Assembly: GCA_003696465.1 (NCBI GenBank)
Contig: RFHG01000185.1
Location: forward strand, 1 to 5,386
Direction of reading: 5' to 3'
From: Gammaproteobacteria bacterium
Lineage (GTDB): Bacteria; Pseudomonadota; Gammaproteobacteria; J044
DNA: 5,386 nucleotides
The position numbers and the translations under genes were made by a program. Under the pieces are notes generated by a model. It saw nothing but the letters and a program-made list of their open reading frames with translations. It did no database searches and had not been told where the DNA came from. Shown one piece after another: positions 1-5,386 of this stretch. Position 1 is the first letter of the stretch; each line of letters opens with the position of its first letter.

Positions 1-597
1 GCCTACAATGTCAATCTGCCCGTGGCCAATCCCGCCGGCAGCATCGGCCTCTCGCTGATCAAGCTGCCGATGGACCTGATGCTCAACCTCGAGCTCAGCG
101 CGGCCGAACTGGAAAACCGCATCGAGACCATCTCCAATCCGCGCGTGATCACGGCCAACCAGCAAACTGCCCGGATCGAGACCGGTACCGAGATCCCCTA
201 CCAGCAGGCCACTTCCAGCGGCGCCACCAGCGTCTCCTTCAAGAAGGCCGTACTGAGCCTGGAGGTGACGCCGCAAATCACCCCGGACGAGCGCGTCAAC
301 ATGGAGATCAAGGTTACCAAGGACAGCGTTGGCCAGATCTTCAACGGCGTGCCCAGCATCGACACCAACGCGGTCGAGACCCGGGTGCTGGTCGAGAACG
401 GGCAGACCGTGGTGCTGGGAGGCGTGTTTGCCACCAGCAAGGAACGCTCGACCACCAAGACGCCGTTCTTCGGCGACCTGCCGGTGCTTGGGCACCTGTT
501 CCGCAACGACCTGAACAAGGACAACAAGGCCGAGCTGCTGATCTTCCTGACGCCGAAGATCCTGCAGGAGACCCTGTCCAGCTCCAGCAACCAGTAA
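1..597 (+). CDS. pilQ: Type IV pilus secretin PilQ, C-terminal part (5' end outside window)
   Basis: PilQ forms the multimeric outer-membrane channel through which the type IV pilus fibre is extruded and retracted. Only the last 198 residues are visible; the reading frame is open from base 1, so the GTG at 22 is an internal valine codon and not a start. The fragment begins with AYNVNLPVANPAGSIGLS, a stretch typical of PilQ just inside the secretin domain. It continues with the secretin hallmarks NGQTVVLGG (fragment residues about 133-141), FFGDLPVLGHLF (156-167) and ELLIFLTPKIL (178-188). It ends in a short serine-rich tail, SSSSNQ, and a TAA stop. The motifs are family knowledge, and I see no frameshift. 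The aroK gene downstream supports PilQ over a type II secretion GspD, because pilQ-aroK-aroB is a widely conserved order. A hairpin follows 17 bases after the stop. Confidence 0.96.
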   Translation, partial: AYNVNLPVANPAGSIGLSLIKLPMDLMLNLELSAAELENRIETISNPRVITANQQTARIETGTEIPYQQATSSGATSVSFKKAVLSLEVTPQITPDERVNMEIKVTKDSVGQIFNGVPSIDTNAVETRVLVENGQTVVLGGVFATSKERSTTKTPFFGDLPVLGHLFRNDLNKDNKAELLIFLTPKILQETLSSSSNQ

Positions 598-613
598 TTC
601 CGGCTCAGCCTGC

Positions 614-644
614 AAGGGGGACGCGACCCGGGTCGCGCCCCCTT
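614..644 (+). terminator. GC-rich hairpin after pilQ, probable terminator
   Basis: Bases 614-628 (AAGGGGG, bulged A621, CGCGACC) pair with 631-644 (GGTCGCG, CCCCCTT), giving a 14-bp stem interrupted by one bulged A. The formal loop is the CG at 629-630, so in practice the loop is the four bases 628-631. It lies 17 bases after the pilQ stop and before the aroK promoter, as expected for a terminator of the pilus operon. The U-tract is very weak (TTGTCAT), so termination may be partial, leaving some read-through into aroK. Confidence 0.65.
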
Positions 645-706
645 GTCATGTCCGGCCCCGGCAGAAACACGCCCACAGGGACGGCAGGGCCGGATTTCGG
701 CGGTTA

Positions 707-715
707 TGGCATAAT
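707..715 (+). promoter_or_regulatory. Extended -10 promoter for aroK
   Basis: TGG-CATAAT at 707-715 matches the extended -10 pattern TGn-TATAAT, with five of six hexamer bases matching. No convincing -35 hexamer lies 16-18 bases upstream (the region reads around GGGCCG), which fits an extended -10 promoter that depends less on -35 contacts. Transcription would start near 721-723, leaving a leader of only about 16-18 bases before the aroK ATG. It sits after the pilQ hairpin, so it would give aroK and the genes behind it their own transcript. Confidence 0.6.
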
Positions 716-738
716 GCGCGCAATCCGGATGAGCGCAC

Positions 739-1266
739 ATGTCCAGCAAACCCAGCATCTTCCTGGTCGGCCCGATGGGTGCCGGCAAGACCACCATAGG
801 CCGCCAGCTTGCCCAGACCCTGGGCCGGCCCTTCCACGACAGCGATCGGGAAATCGAGCAGCGCACCGGGGTCGACATTCCTACCATCTTCGAATACGAG
901 GGCGAGGAAGGCTTCCGCCAGCGTGAAGCGGCCATGATCGATGAACTCACCCGCCTGCCCGGGATCGTGCTGGCCACGGGTGGCGGCTCCGTGCTGCGCC
1001 CCGAGAATCGCAAGGCCCTGGCCAGCCGCGGCCTGGTGGTGTACCTGAAGACACCGGTAGCAGTGCAGCTGGCGCGTACCGCCCATGACCGCAACCGCCC
1101 GCTGCTGCAGACCGACGACCCCGAGGCCCGCCTGCGTGCCCTGTTCGAGCAGCGGGATCCACTCTATCGCGAGGTCGCCGACCTGATCCTCGACACCGGA
1201 CGTCTCTCCATACGCCAGATCATCCGGCAGATCGAACAGCGCCTGAACGTCGGGCTCGACACCTGA
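739..1266 (+). CDS. aroK: Shikimate kinase I
   Basis: Cytoplasmic enzyme that phosphorylates the 3-hydroxyl of shikimate with ATP, the fifth step of the shikimate pathway to chorismate and aromatic amino acids. The 175-residue product is a normal family length. The P-loop GPMGAGKT lies at residues 11-18. D34 and D36 of the DSD motif match the magnesium- and shikimate-binding acidic residues. R60 in GEEGFRQRE and the GGGS loop (81-84) match shikimate-binding positions, R120 of NRPLL lies in the lid, and R139 of QRDPLY completes the substrate site. It closely resembles E. coli AroK from the first residues (IFLVGPMGAGKTTIGRQLAQ), which supports this ATG. A modest Shine-Dalgarno-like GGATGAG at 727-733 precedes it. 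Shikimate kinase II (AroL) is less likely given the neighbouring pilQ and aroB. Probably the first gene of the aroK-aroB-dgt-damX transcription unit. Confidence 0.97.
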   Translation: MSSKPSIFLVGPMGAGKTTIGRQLAQTLGRPFHDSDREIEQRTGVDIPTIFEYEGEEGFRQREAAMIDELTRLPGIVLATGGGSVLRPENRKALASRGLVVYLKTPVAVQLARTAHDRNRPLLQTDDPEARLRALFEQRDPLYREVADLILDTGRLSIRQIIRQIEQRLNVGLDT

Positions 1267-1288
1267 CCCGGACCGGATGCAATCCCGA

Positions 1289-1319
1289 CCGGCGCTTCCC
1301 TGCCGGGTTAACCGCCCGG
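1289..1319 (+). other. Two alternative short hairpins between aroK and aroB
   Basis: CCGGC (1289-1293) can pair with GCCGG (1302-1306), and CCGGG (1303-1307) can pair with CCCGG (1315-1319). The two 5-bp stems share bases 1303-1306, so they are mutually exclusive. Neither is followed by a T-tract, so a terminator is unlikely. In sequence this GC-rich, such short stems can arise by chance. No ORF is evident in this gap. Confidence 0.2.
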
Positions 1320-1336
1320 GGTCATCCTGATAACAT
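1308..1336 (+). promoter_or_regulatory. Possible internal promoter for aroB
   Basis: TTAACC (1308-1313, four of six matches to TTGACA) and TAACAT (1331-1336, four of six matches to TATAAT) are separated by exactly 17 bases. A TG at 1328-1329 gives the extended -10 context TGA-TAACAT. The predicted start of transcription would fall at about 1342-1344, on the aroB ATG at 1343. Both hexamers are imperfect, so this is a candidate only. Confidence 0.35.
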
Positions 1337-1342
1337 AGGCGG

Positions 1343-2419
1343 ATGACCACCCTCACCGTCGATCTCGGGGCGCGCAGCTACCCCATCCACATCGGCAGCG
1401 GCCTGCTCGACCGCAGCGAACTGCTGCGCGAGCGGCTGTCGGGCCAGTCGCTCATGATCGTCACCAACACCACCGTGGCGCCGCTCTATCTGGAACGGGT
1501 ACAGGCGGCCTTCGAGGGCCTGCGCCAGGCCGCCGTGGTCCTGCCCGACGGCGAGGAATACAAGACACTCGACACGGTCAACCGCATCTACACCGCGCTG
1601 CTGGAGCAGCGCTTCGACCGGCGCACCACCCTGCTGGCACTGGGGGGCGGGGTCATCGGCGACATGACCGGCTTCGCCGCCGCCACCTATCAGCGGGGCG
1701 TGGCCTTCGTGCAGGTGCCCACCACCCTGCTGTCGCAGGTGGATTCCTCGGTGGGCGGCAAGACCGGGGTCAATCACCCGCTGGGCAAGAACATGATTGG
1801 CGCCTTCCACCAGCCACGCTCGGTCATCATCGACATCGATACCCTGAACACCCTGCCCGACCGGGAACTCTCGGCCGGCCTGGCCGAGGTCATCAAGTAC
1901 GGCCTGCTCGGTGATGCCCCTTTCTTCGACTGGCTGGAAGAGCACATCGATGCCCTGCGTGCCCGGGATCCGGCAGCACTGGAATACGCCATTGCCCGCT
2001 CCTGCCAGGACAAGGCCGAGGTGGTTGCCGCCGACGAGACCGAACAGGGCAGGCGCGCCCTGCTCAATCTGGGGCACACCTTTGGTCATGCCATCGAGAC
2101 CGGCCTTGGCTACGGCAAGTGGCTGCACGGCGAGGCCGTGGGCTGCGGCATGGTGATGGCGGCCGACCTGTCACGGCGCATGGGCTGGATTGGAGACGAG
2201 GATGTACAGCGCATCCGAAACCTGATTGAACGTGCCGGACTCCCGACCACCCCGCCGCCGGAACTCGATCCCGCGCGCATGCGCGAACTGATGTCGGTCG
2301 ACAAGAAGGTGGTCGAGGGCCAGCTGCGTCTGGTGCTGCTGCGCGAGATCGGCCATGCCGTCGTCACCGGCGAGTTCCCCCGCAACCTGCTCGACGAAAC
2401 CCTGGAGCACGCGGCCTGA
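1343..2419 (+). CDS. aroB: 3-dehydroquinate synthase
   Basis: Cytoplasmic NAD- and divalent-metal-dependent enzyme that converts DAHP to 3-dehydroquinate, the second step of the shikimate pathway. The 358-residue protein is about the length of E. coli AroB and colinear with it. The NAD-binding glycine loop GGGVIGDMTGF lies at residues 101-111. The segment VPTTLLSQVDSSVGGKTGVN (125-144) and HPLGKNMIGAF (145-155) are signature AroB motifs with substrate-binding lysines K140 and K149. E182 (in GLAEVIKYG), H245 (in NLGHTFGHA) and H262 (in WLHGEAV) align with the three zinc ligands of the family. The start is supported by the N-terminus MTTLTVDLGARSYPI, which matches other AroB proteins. The only Shine-Dalgarno-like bases, AGGCGG at 1337-1342, abut the ATG, too close for normal use. 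A 76-base gap separates it from aroK, and dgt begins three bases after its TGA. Confidence 0.98.
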   Translation: MTTLTVDLGARSYPIHIGSGLLDRSELLRERLSGQSLMIVTNTTVAPLYLERVQAAFEGLRQAAVVLPDGEEYKTLDTVNRIYTALLEQRFDRRTTLLALGGGVIGDMTGFAAATYQRGVAFVQVPTTLLSQVDSSVGGKTGVNHPLGKNMIGAFHQPRSVIIDIDTLNTLPDRELSAGLAEVIKYGLLGDAPFFDWLEEHIDALRARDPAALEYAIARSCQDKAEVVAADETEQGRRALLNLGHTFGHAIETGLGYGKWLHGEAVGCGMVMAADLSRRMGWIGDEDVQRIRNLIERAGLPTTPPPELDPARMRELMSVDKKVVEGQLRLVLLREIGHAVVTGEFPRNLLDETLEHAA

Positions 2420-2422
2420 CCC

Positions 2423-3601
2423 ATGGCAGGGACGACGGCAGACGGGCTCGAGGATCGGCTGGCCCCCTACGCCGTCAGCAGCCGCAACAGCCGCGGGCGG
2501 ATGCATCGGGAGCCGCCTCCGGCGCACCGCAGCGATTTCCAGCGCGATCGCGACCGCATCATCCACTCCACTGCCTTTCGCCGCCTCGAGTACAAGACCC
2601 AGGTCTTCGTCAATCACGAGGGCGACCTGTTCCGCACCCGTCTCACCCACTCCATCGAGGTGGCCCAGATCGGCCGCACCATCGCTCGCGCCCTGCGCCT
2701 GAACGAGGATCTGGTGGAGGCCATCGCCCTGGCCCACGACCTGGGCCACACCGCCTTCGGCCATGCCGGCCAGGAGGCGCTCAATGCCTGCATGAAACCC
2801 TGGGGCGGATTCGAGCACAACCTGCAGTCGCTGCGCGTGGTCGACGAACTGGAAAGGCGCTACGCCGAGTTCCCCGGGCTCAATCTCTGCTTCGAGACCC
2901 GCGAAGGCATACTCAAGCACTGTTCCCCGGCACGAGCCTCCGCCCTGGGCGACATCGCCCAGCGCTTCCTCGACGGCACCCATCCCCCGCTGGAGGCGCA
3001 GCTGGCCAACCTGGCCGACGAGATCGCCTACAACAATCACGACATCGACGACGGCCTGCGCTCGGGCCTGCTGGAACTGGAGCCCCTGTGCGAAACCGCC
3101 CTGTTCGGGCGCTACTGGAAGGAAGTCCACGACCGCTACCCCGAACTGCGCGGTCGGGCACAGATTCACGAAACCATCCGACGCATGATCGACCACATGG
3201 TGCGCGACCTGATCGACGAGACCACCCGCAGGCTCGATGCGGCAGCACCGGCCTCGCTGGACGAGGTACGTAAAGCCGAAGGCCCCCTGGTTGCATTCAG
3301 CGACGCGCAGCAGCACATGAATCTGGAACTCAAGCAGTTCCTCCGGCACAATCTCTACGAGCACTACCGCGTGCGACGCATGACCGGCAAGGCGCGACGC
3401 GTGATCCATGACCTGTTCGAGGCATTCATGAACGACTACCGGCTGCTGCCACCCGAATACCAGGAACACTGCCGTAACAAGCGTGCGCGCCATGGCGAGT
3501 CCGGTCTGGCCCGGGGCATTGCCGACTACATTGCCGGCATGACCGACCGCTACGCCATCCTTGAACACCACCGCCTGTTCGATCCCGATCATGTCAGCTG
3601 A
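2423..3601 (+). CDS. dgt: dGTPase-like HD-domain dNTP triphosphohydrolase (type 2)
   Basis: Member of the dGTPase/SAMHD1-like HD superfamily, whose characterised members hydrolyse dNTPs to deoxynucleosides and triphosphate, helping to set dNTP pools; exact substrate preference cannot be read from sequence. The 392-residue protein carries the N-terminal signature RSDFQRDRDRIIHSTAFRRL (36-55). The HD metal ligands are visible: H76 in RLTHSIEVAQ, H105-D106 in AHDLGHTAFGH, and D199 in ADEIAYNNHDIDDG. GGFEHNLQSLRVV (128-140) and NLCFETREGIL (154-164) are also typical of the short type-2 subfamily. All key residues are present. The ATG at 2423 is preferred because the typical N-terminal segment LAPYAVSSRNSRGR (13-26) would be lost with the next ATG (M27). 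No good Shine-Dalgarno is near; GGAG at about 2404 is too far upstream. With only CCC between the aroB stop and its ATG, it is probably translated from the aroB message. Its C-terminus overlaps damX by 11 bases. Confidence 0.93.
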   Translation: MAGTTADGLEDRLAPYAVSSRNSRGRMHREPPPAHRSDFQRDRDRIIHSTAFRRLEYKTQVFVNHEGDLFRTRLTHSIEVAQIGRTIARALRLNEDLVEAIALAHDLGHTAFGHAGQEALNACMKPWGGFEHNLQSLRVVDELERRYAEFPGLNLCFETREGILKHCSPARASALGDIAQRFLDGTHPPLEAQLANLADEIAYNNHDIDDGLRSGLLELEPLCETALFGRYWKEVHDRYPELRGRAQIHETIRRMIDHMVRDLIDETTRRLDAAAPASLDEVRKAEGPLVAFSDAQQHMNLELKQFLRHNLYEHYRVRRMTGKARRVIHDLFEAFMNDYRLLPPEYQEHCRNKRARHGESGLARGIADYIAGMTDRYAILEHHRLFDPDHVS

Positions 3602-5249
3602 ATCCCGGGCCGCCCAGGCCGTGCTCTCGATCGAGACCCTGGTGTACTACGGCCTCAAGCAGCAGCCGTTTGCGGCCGAGGCACCGGACGCCTTCATCTA
3701 CAGTGACGCCGCACTGGACATGGCCGTCAACGCCACTGCCAACTACCTCGACAACAACGAGCACGGCATTGTCGTCAAGGGCGAGCCCGGGATCGGCAAG
3801 AGCACCCAGATCCGGCGCCTGCTGCAGCGGCTGCGCGGTCGTTTCAACACCTGCGTGCTGGCGGCCACGGTCACCACCACGCTGGCCGAGATCGAGCACC
3901 GGATGGTCGAATGCTGGCACCCGCAGGAAGCGGCCTCGCAGACCGAGGAAGGCTGGCTGTGCAACCTCCTCACCCGTGGCCTGCGCCCGGTACTGGTCAT
4001 CGACGATGCCCACCAGCTCTCGGCCGACGTGCTCGAGGAACTGTTCCGCATGCAGCGCCAGATCCGCGAACGCTGCGGCCGCGCCTTTGGCCTGGTGCTG
4101 TTCGGCGAGTCCTCCATCGAGCATCAGCTCTCGGCCATCGAGGCCGATGTCCCGGAGGCCGCCGGCTGCCATTCCATCCTCCTGCGTCCGCTGACCCGGG
4201 AGCAGATCGCCGCCTACATCGACCATCGGCTGCGCACCGCCGGCCTGTTCATGGACAACCCGTTCACCGATCAGGACATTGCCCAGATCCACGAGGACAC
4301 CCAGGGCATCCCGGCCGCCATCAATCCGGCTGCCACACGCATCCTCGAGGCACACGGGCAGGCCGAGATCCAGCGCGAACGGGCCGGGCAGCAGGGCTGG
4401 CTGAAACAGCATCGCATGGCCGTCATCCTCGGCGCACTCACCCTGCTGCTGACCGCCGGCCTGCTGTGGCTGCTGCAGGGCTACATCGAAGAGGACAGCG
4501 GACTCCCGCCACCCCCCGCCGAGACCCGCCGCGCTCATCAGCCCCTCGAAGTCCCCCCTCCGCCCTCGCTGGCCAGGGCCTCGGAGGAAACCGTCAAGCC
4601 AGCCCCCGGGCAAACCCCCCAGGCCCCTGCGGCTGCATCACCAGCGCCCACCCTGCCAACGCAGGCGACGGAACGCCCATCCGCGCCCGCGTCTCCGGCA
4701 GACCGTACACGGGCCGGTCAGGCCGAGACCGCTGCGCCCCTGCCCGAAACCCGACCCGAACCGGCGCCCGTGCAGACACCCCGGGTATCCGCACGCAAGA
4801 CAAGGGAGGCAGCAACCGGGGCAGCGGGTGAGCAAAGGGCAGACAGGGATGCGCCCTCCGCCCCGAAACCGAAGCAACCGGCCGTGCCGACACCCCCGGT
4901 GCCGGACAAGCCGCCCGCCGCAAGGCGCCCCCTCGTGCGCAGCATCGCGGGCCTGAAGCCCCCGGCCTGGCTCCTGCAACAGGATCCGAAGGCATTTGCC
5001 ATCCAGCTGGTGGCGGTGAGCGAACCGGCAGGGCTGGCCCGCATCGCCCGCGAGCTGCGCATCGACCGGACACTGGCCTGGTATCACCGCACCCGCAACG
5101 GTTCCACCCTCTACGTACTGGTGGCCACCCCCTATGCCAGCAGGAGCGAGGCCCGTCAGGCGATTGCCCGCCTGCCCGCATCGCTGCGCCGCAGCGGCCC
5201 CTGGGTCCGCCCACTCAAGGACATCCAGGACATCATCTACGCCCAGTAG
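3591..5249 (+). CDS. damX: DamX-like inner-membrane protein: ExeA-type AAA ATPase fused to SPOR domain
   Basis: A 552-residue bitopic protein. The N-terminal ExeA/GspA-like AAA ATPase (about 17-260) begins YYGLKQQPF and has Walker A GEPGIGKS (64-71), Walker B LVIDDAH (135-141), a sensor-1-like LVLFGES (168-174) and the ExeA-type segment LLRPLTREQIAAYIDHRL (197-214). One transmembrane helix follows (about 276-295), then a Pro/Ala-rich, probably disordered linker (about 300-460). The C-terminal SPOR domain (466-552) includes FAIQLVA, TRNGSTLYVLV, YASRSEARQAIARLPA and PWVRPLKDIQ, strikingly like E. coli DamX. SPOR domains bind denuded septal peptidoglycan, so the family role is at the division site. 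The topology is inferred: ATPase inside, SPOR in the periplasm. I chose ATG 3591, which overlaps the dgt stop by 11 bases; a TTG at 3561 would add 10 residues of different-looking sequence. No Shine-Dalgarno is evident, suggesting translational coupling to dgt. E. coli DamX has a short cytoplasmic part without this ATPase. Confidence 0.9.
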   Translation: MSAESRAAQAVLSIETLVYYGLKQQPFAAEAPDAFIYSDAALDMAVNATANYLDNNEHGIVVKGEPGIGKSTQIRRLLQRLRGRFNTCVLAATVTTTLAEIEHRMVECWHPQEAASQTEEGWLCNLLTRGLRPVLVIDDAHQLSADVLEELFRMQRQIRERCGRAFGLVLFGESSIEHQLSAIEADVPEAAGCHSILLRPLTREQIAAYIDHRLRTAGLFMDNPFTDQDIAQIHEDTQGIPAAINPAATRILEAHGQAEIQRERAGQQGWLKQHRMAVILGALTLLLTAGLLWLLQGYIEEDSGLPPPPAETRRAHQPLEVPPPPSLARASEETVKPAPGQTPQAPAAASPAPTLPTQATERPSAPASPADRTRAGQAETAAPLPETRPEPAPVQTPRVSARKTREAATGAAGEQRADRDAPSAPKPKQPAVPTPPVPDKPPAARRPLVRSIAGLKPPAWLLQQDPKAFAIQLVAVSEPAGLARIARELRIDRTLAWYHRTRNGSTLYVLVATPYASRSEARQAIARLPASLRRSGPWVRPLKDIQDIIYAQ

Positions 5250-5256
5250 CGGCAAA

Positions 5257-5285
5257 TTGCCTGTCCCCGGCCCGGACTCTATAAT
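5257..5285 (+). promoter_or_regulatory. Sigma70-type promoter for gltB
   Basis: TTGCCT (5257-5262, four of six matches to TTGACA) and a perfect TATAAT (5280-5285) are separated by 17 bases, the ideal spacing. The promoter starts eight bases after the damX stop, and its transcript would begin near 5291-5293, giving a leader of about 62-64 bases before the gltB ATG. It is the best-matching promoter in the window and suggests that gltB is transcribed separately from the aroK operon. Confidence 0.75.
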
Positions 5286-5303
5286 GTCTCCCCTTTTGTC
5301 CCG

Positions 5304-5321
5304 GCGCGGGCCTGCCCGCGC
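5304..5321 (+). promoter_or_regulatory. GC-rich hairpin in the gltB leader
   Basis: GCGCGGGC (5304-5311) and GCCCGCGC (5314-5321) are exact inverted copies around CT, so a stem of at least 7 bp closes a CCTG loop. It falls inside the predicted gltB 5' leader, about 33 bases before the start codon. It is not followed by a T-tract (the next bases are GTATCC), so it does not look like a simple damX terminator. It may act as a 5'-stabilising structure or a leader control element; the function is not established from sequence. Confidence 0.45.
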
Positions 5322-5339
5322 GTATCCGTCGTTCGGACC

Positions 5340-5343
5340 GGAG
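5340..5343 (+). promoter_or_regulatory. Probable Shine-Dalgarno site of gltB
   Basis: GGAG ends 11 bases before the ATG at 5355, somewhat longer than the usual 5-9. It is the only clear purine-rich match in this leader, and it supports 5355 as the start. Confidence 0.5.
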
Positions 5344-5354
5344 AATCCAGACAG

Positions 5355-5386
5355 ATGAAGGTTTCACAGCAGCATCAGGGCCTGTA
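5355..5386 (+). CDS. gltB: Glutamate synthase large subunit, first codons only (3' end outside window)
   Basis: Only ten complete codons are visible, reading MKVSQQHQGL, with the last two bases (TA) beginning the next codon, which would be Tyr if C or T follows. QGLY close to the N-terminus is typical of GltB, where a short variable leader precedes GLYDP and then the catalytic cysteine of the class-II glutamine amidotransferase domain. GltB with GltD converts glutamine and 2-oxoglutarate to two glutamates using NADPH. The call rests on this short match, on the well-placed promoter upstream, and on the known pilQ-aroK-aroB-damX-gltB order in Pseudomonas. The catalytic cysteine and everything after it lie outside the window, so it remains tentative. 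Confidence 0.72.
   Translation, partial: MKVSQQHQGL

Noticed and set aside
22..24. GTG as a start codon for the first gene
   Set aside because: The frame is open upstream to base 1 with PilQ-like sequence (AYNVNLP), so this is an internal valine.
1306..1313. GGTTAACC palindrome as an operator
   Set aside because: An isolated 8-base palindrome without a second copy or a recognised regulator consensus; it overlaps the candidate -35 of aroB, but there is not enough to call an operator.
3561..3590. Upstream TTG as the start of damX
   Set aside because: It would extend the overlap with dgt to 41 bases and add MNTTACSIPI, which has no family support; the ATG at 3591 gives a compact stop-start overlap.
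2171..3592. Long open frame on the minus strand (473 codons) opposite dgt and the end of aroB
   Set aside because: Its frame lies against a well-identified dgt with all catalytic motifs. The product is a low-information V/G/Q/A-rich sequence with no recognisable domain, typical of antisense frames in high-GC DNA.
3594..4613. Open frame on the minus strand (339 codons) opposite damX
   Set aside because: Opposite the AAA domain with its Walker motifs; the translation shows no domain and is explained by codon bias of the + strand gene.
3911..4831. Second + strand open frame inside damX
   Set aside because: The product is dominated by R, P, A, H and G with no motif, a frame-shifted shadow of damX, which reads continuously from the AAA domain to SPOR.
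4500..4980. Possible repeat array or transferred segment in the low-complexity Pro/Ala-rich part of damX
   Set aside because: No regular repeat period is visible; it is the expected flexible periplasmic linker of a SPOR protein in a high-GC genome.
1..5386. Window length equals that of the phiX174 genome
   Set aside because: The content is chromosomal pilQ-aroK-aroB-dgt-damX sequence with no phage gene; the length is coincidental.

Overview
The window is a high-GC, densely packed stretch of a proteobacterial chromosome, with all genes on the + strand: the 3' end of pilQ, then aroK, aroB, dgt and damX, then the first codons of a probable gltB. The series pilQ-aroK-aroB-damX is a classic gammaproteobacterial neighbourhood. 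Having gltB after damX, rather than dam-rpe as in Escherichia, resembles the Pseudomonas arrangement. A dgt gene directly after aroB recalls betaproteobacteria and some sulfur-oxidising or purple-sulfur gammaproteobacteria. My best guess is a non-enteric gammaproteobacterium (Chromatiales-like or a relative) with type IV pili. The order-level placement is inference from gene order and protein resemblance only.

Layout. Positions 1-597 carry the C-terminal secretin domain of PilQ, the outer-membrane pore of the type IV pilus. The 141-base gap after it holds a strong GC-rich hairpin (probable pilQ terminator) and an extended -10 promoter just before aroK. aroK (739-1266) and aroB (1343-2419) encode the shikimate-pathway enzymes shikimate kinase and 3-dehydroquinate synthase. 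The 76-base gap between them contains a possible second promoter placed so that its transcript would begin at or very near the aroB ATG. dgt (2423-3601) starts three bases after the aroB stop and encodes a type-2 dGTPase-like HD-domain hydrolase. damX (3591-5249) overlaps the end of dgt by 11 bases and encodes a bitopic inner-membrane protein: a cytoplasmic ExeA-like AAA ATPase, one transmembrane helix, a Pro/Ala-rich linker and a periplasmic SPOR domain. A 105-base gap then holds a strong sigma70-type promoter and a GC-rich leader hairpin ahead of the gltB start at 5355, which runs off the window.

The tight spacing suggests one aroK-aroB-dgt-damX operon, grouping aromatic amino acid precursor synthesis, dNTP pool control and a cell-division or peptidoglycan-binding protein, with gltB under its own promoter. 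All genes look intact. I see no mobile element, CRISPR array, tRNA or rRNA, and no evidence of an undescribed system: this is a conserved housekeeping locus. The points most worth a second look are the AAA-SPOR architecture and unusual sensor-2 region of the DamX homologue, the possible leaderless aroB transcript, and the structured leader ahead of gltB.
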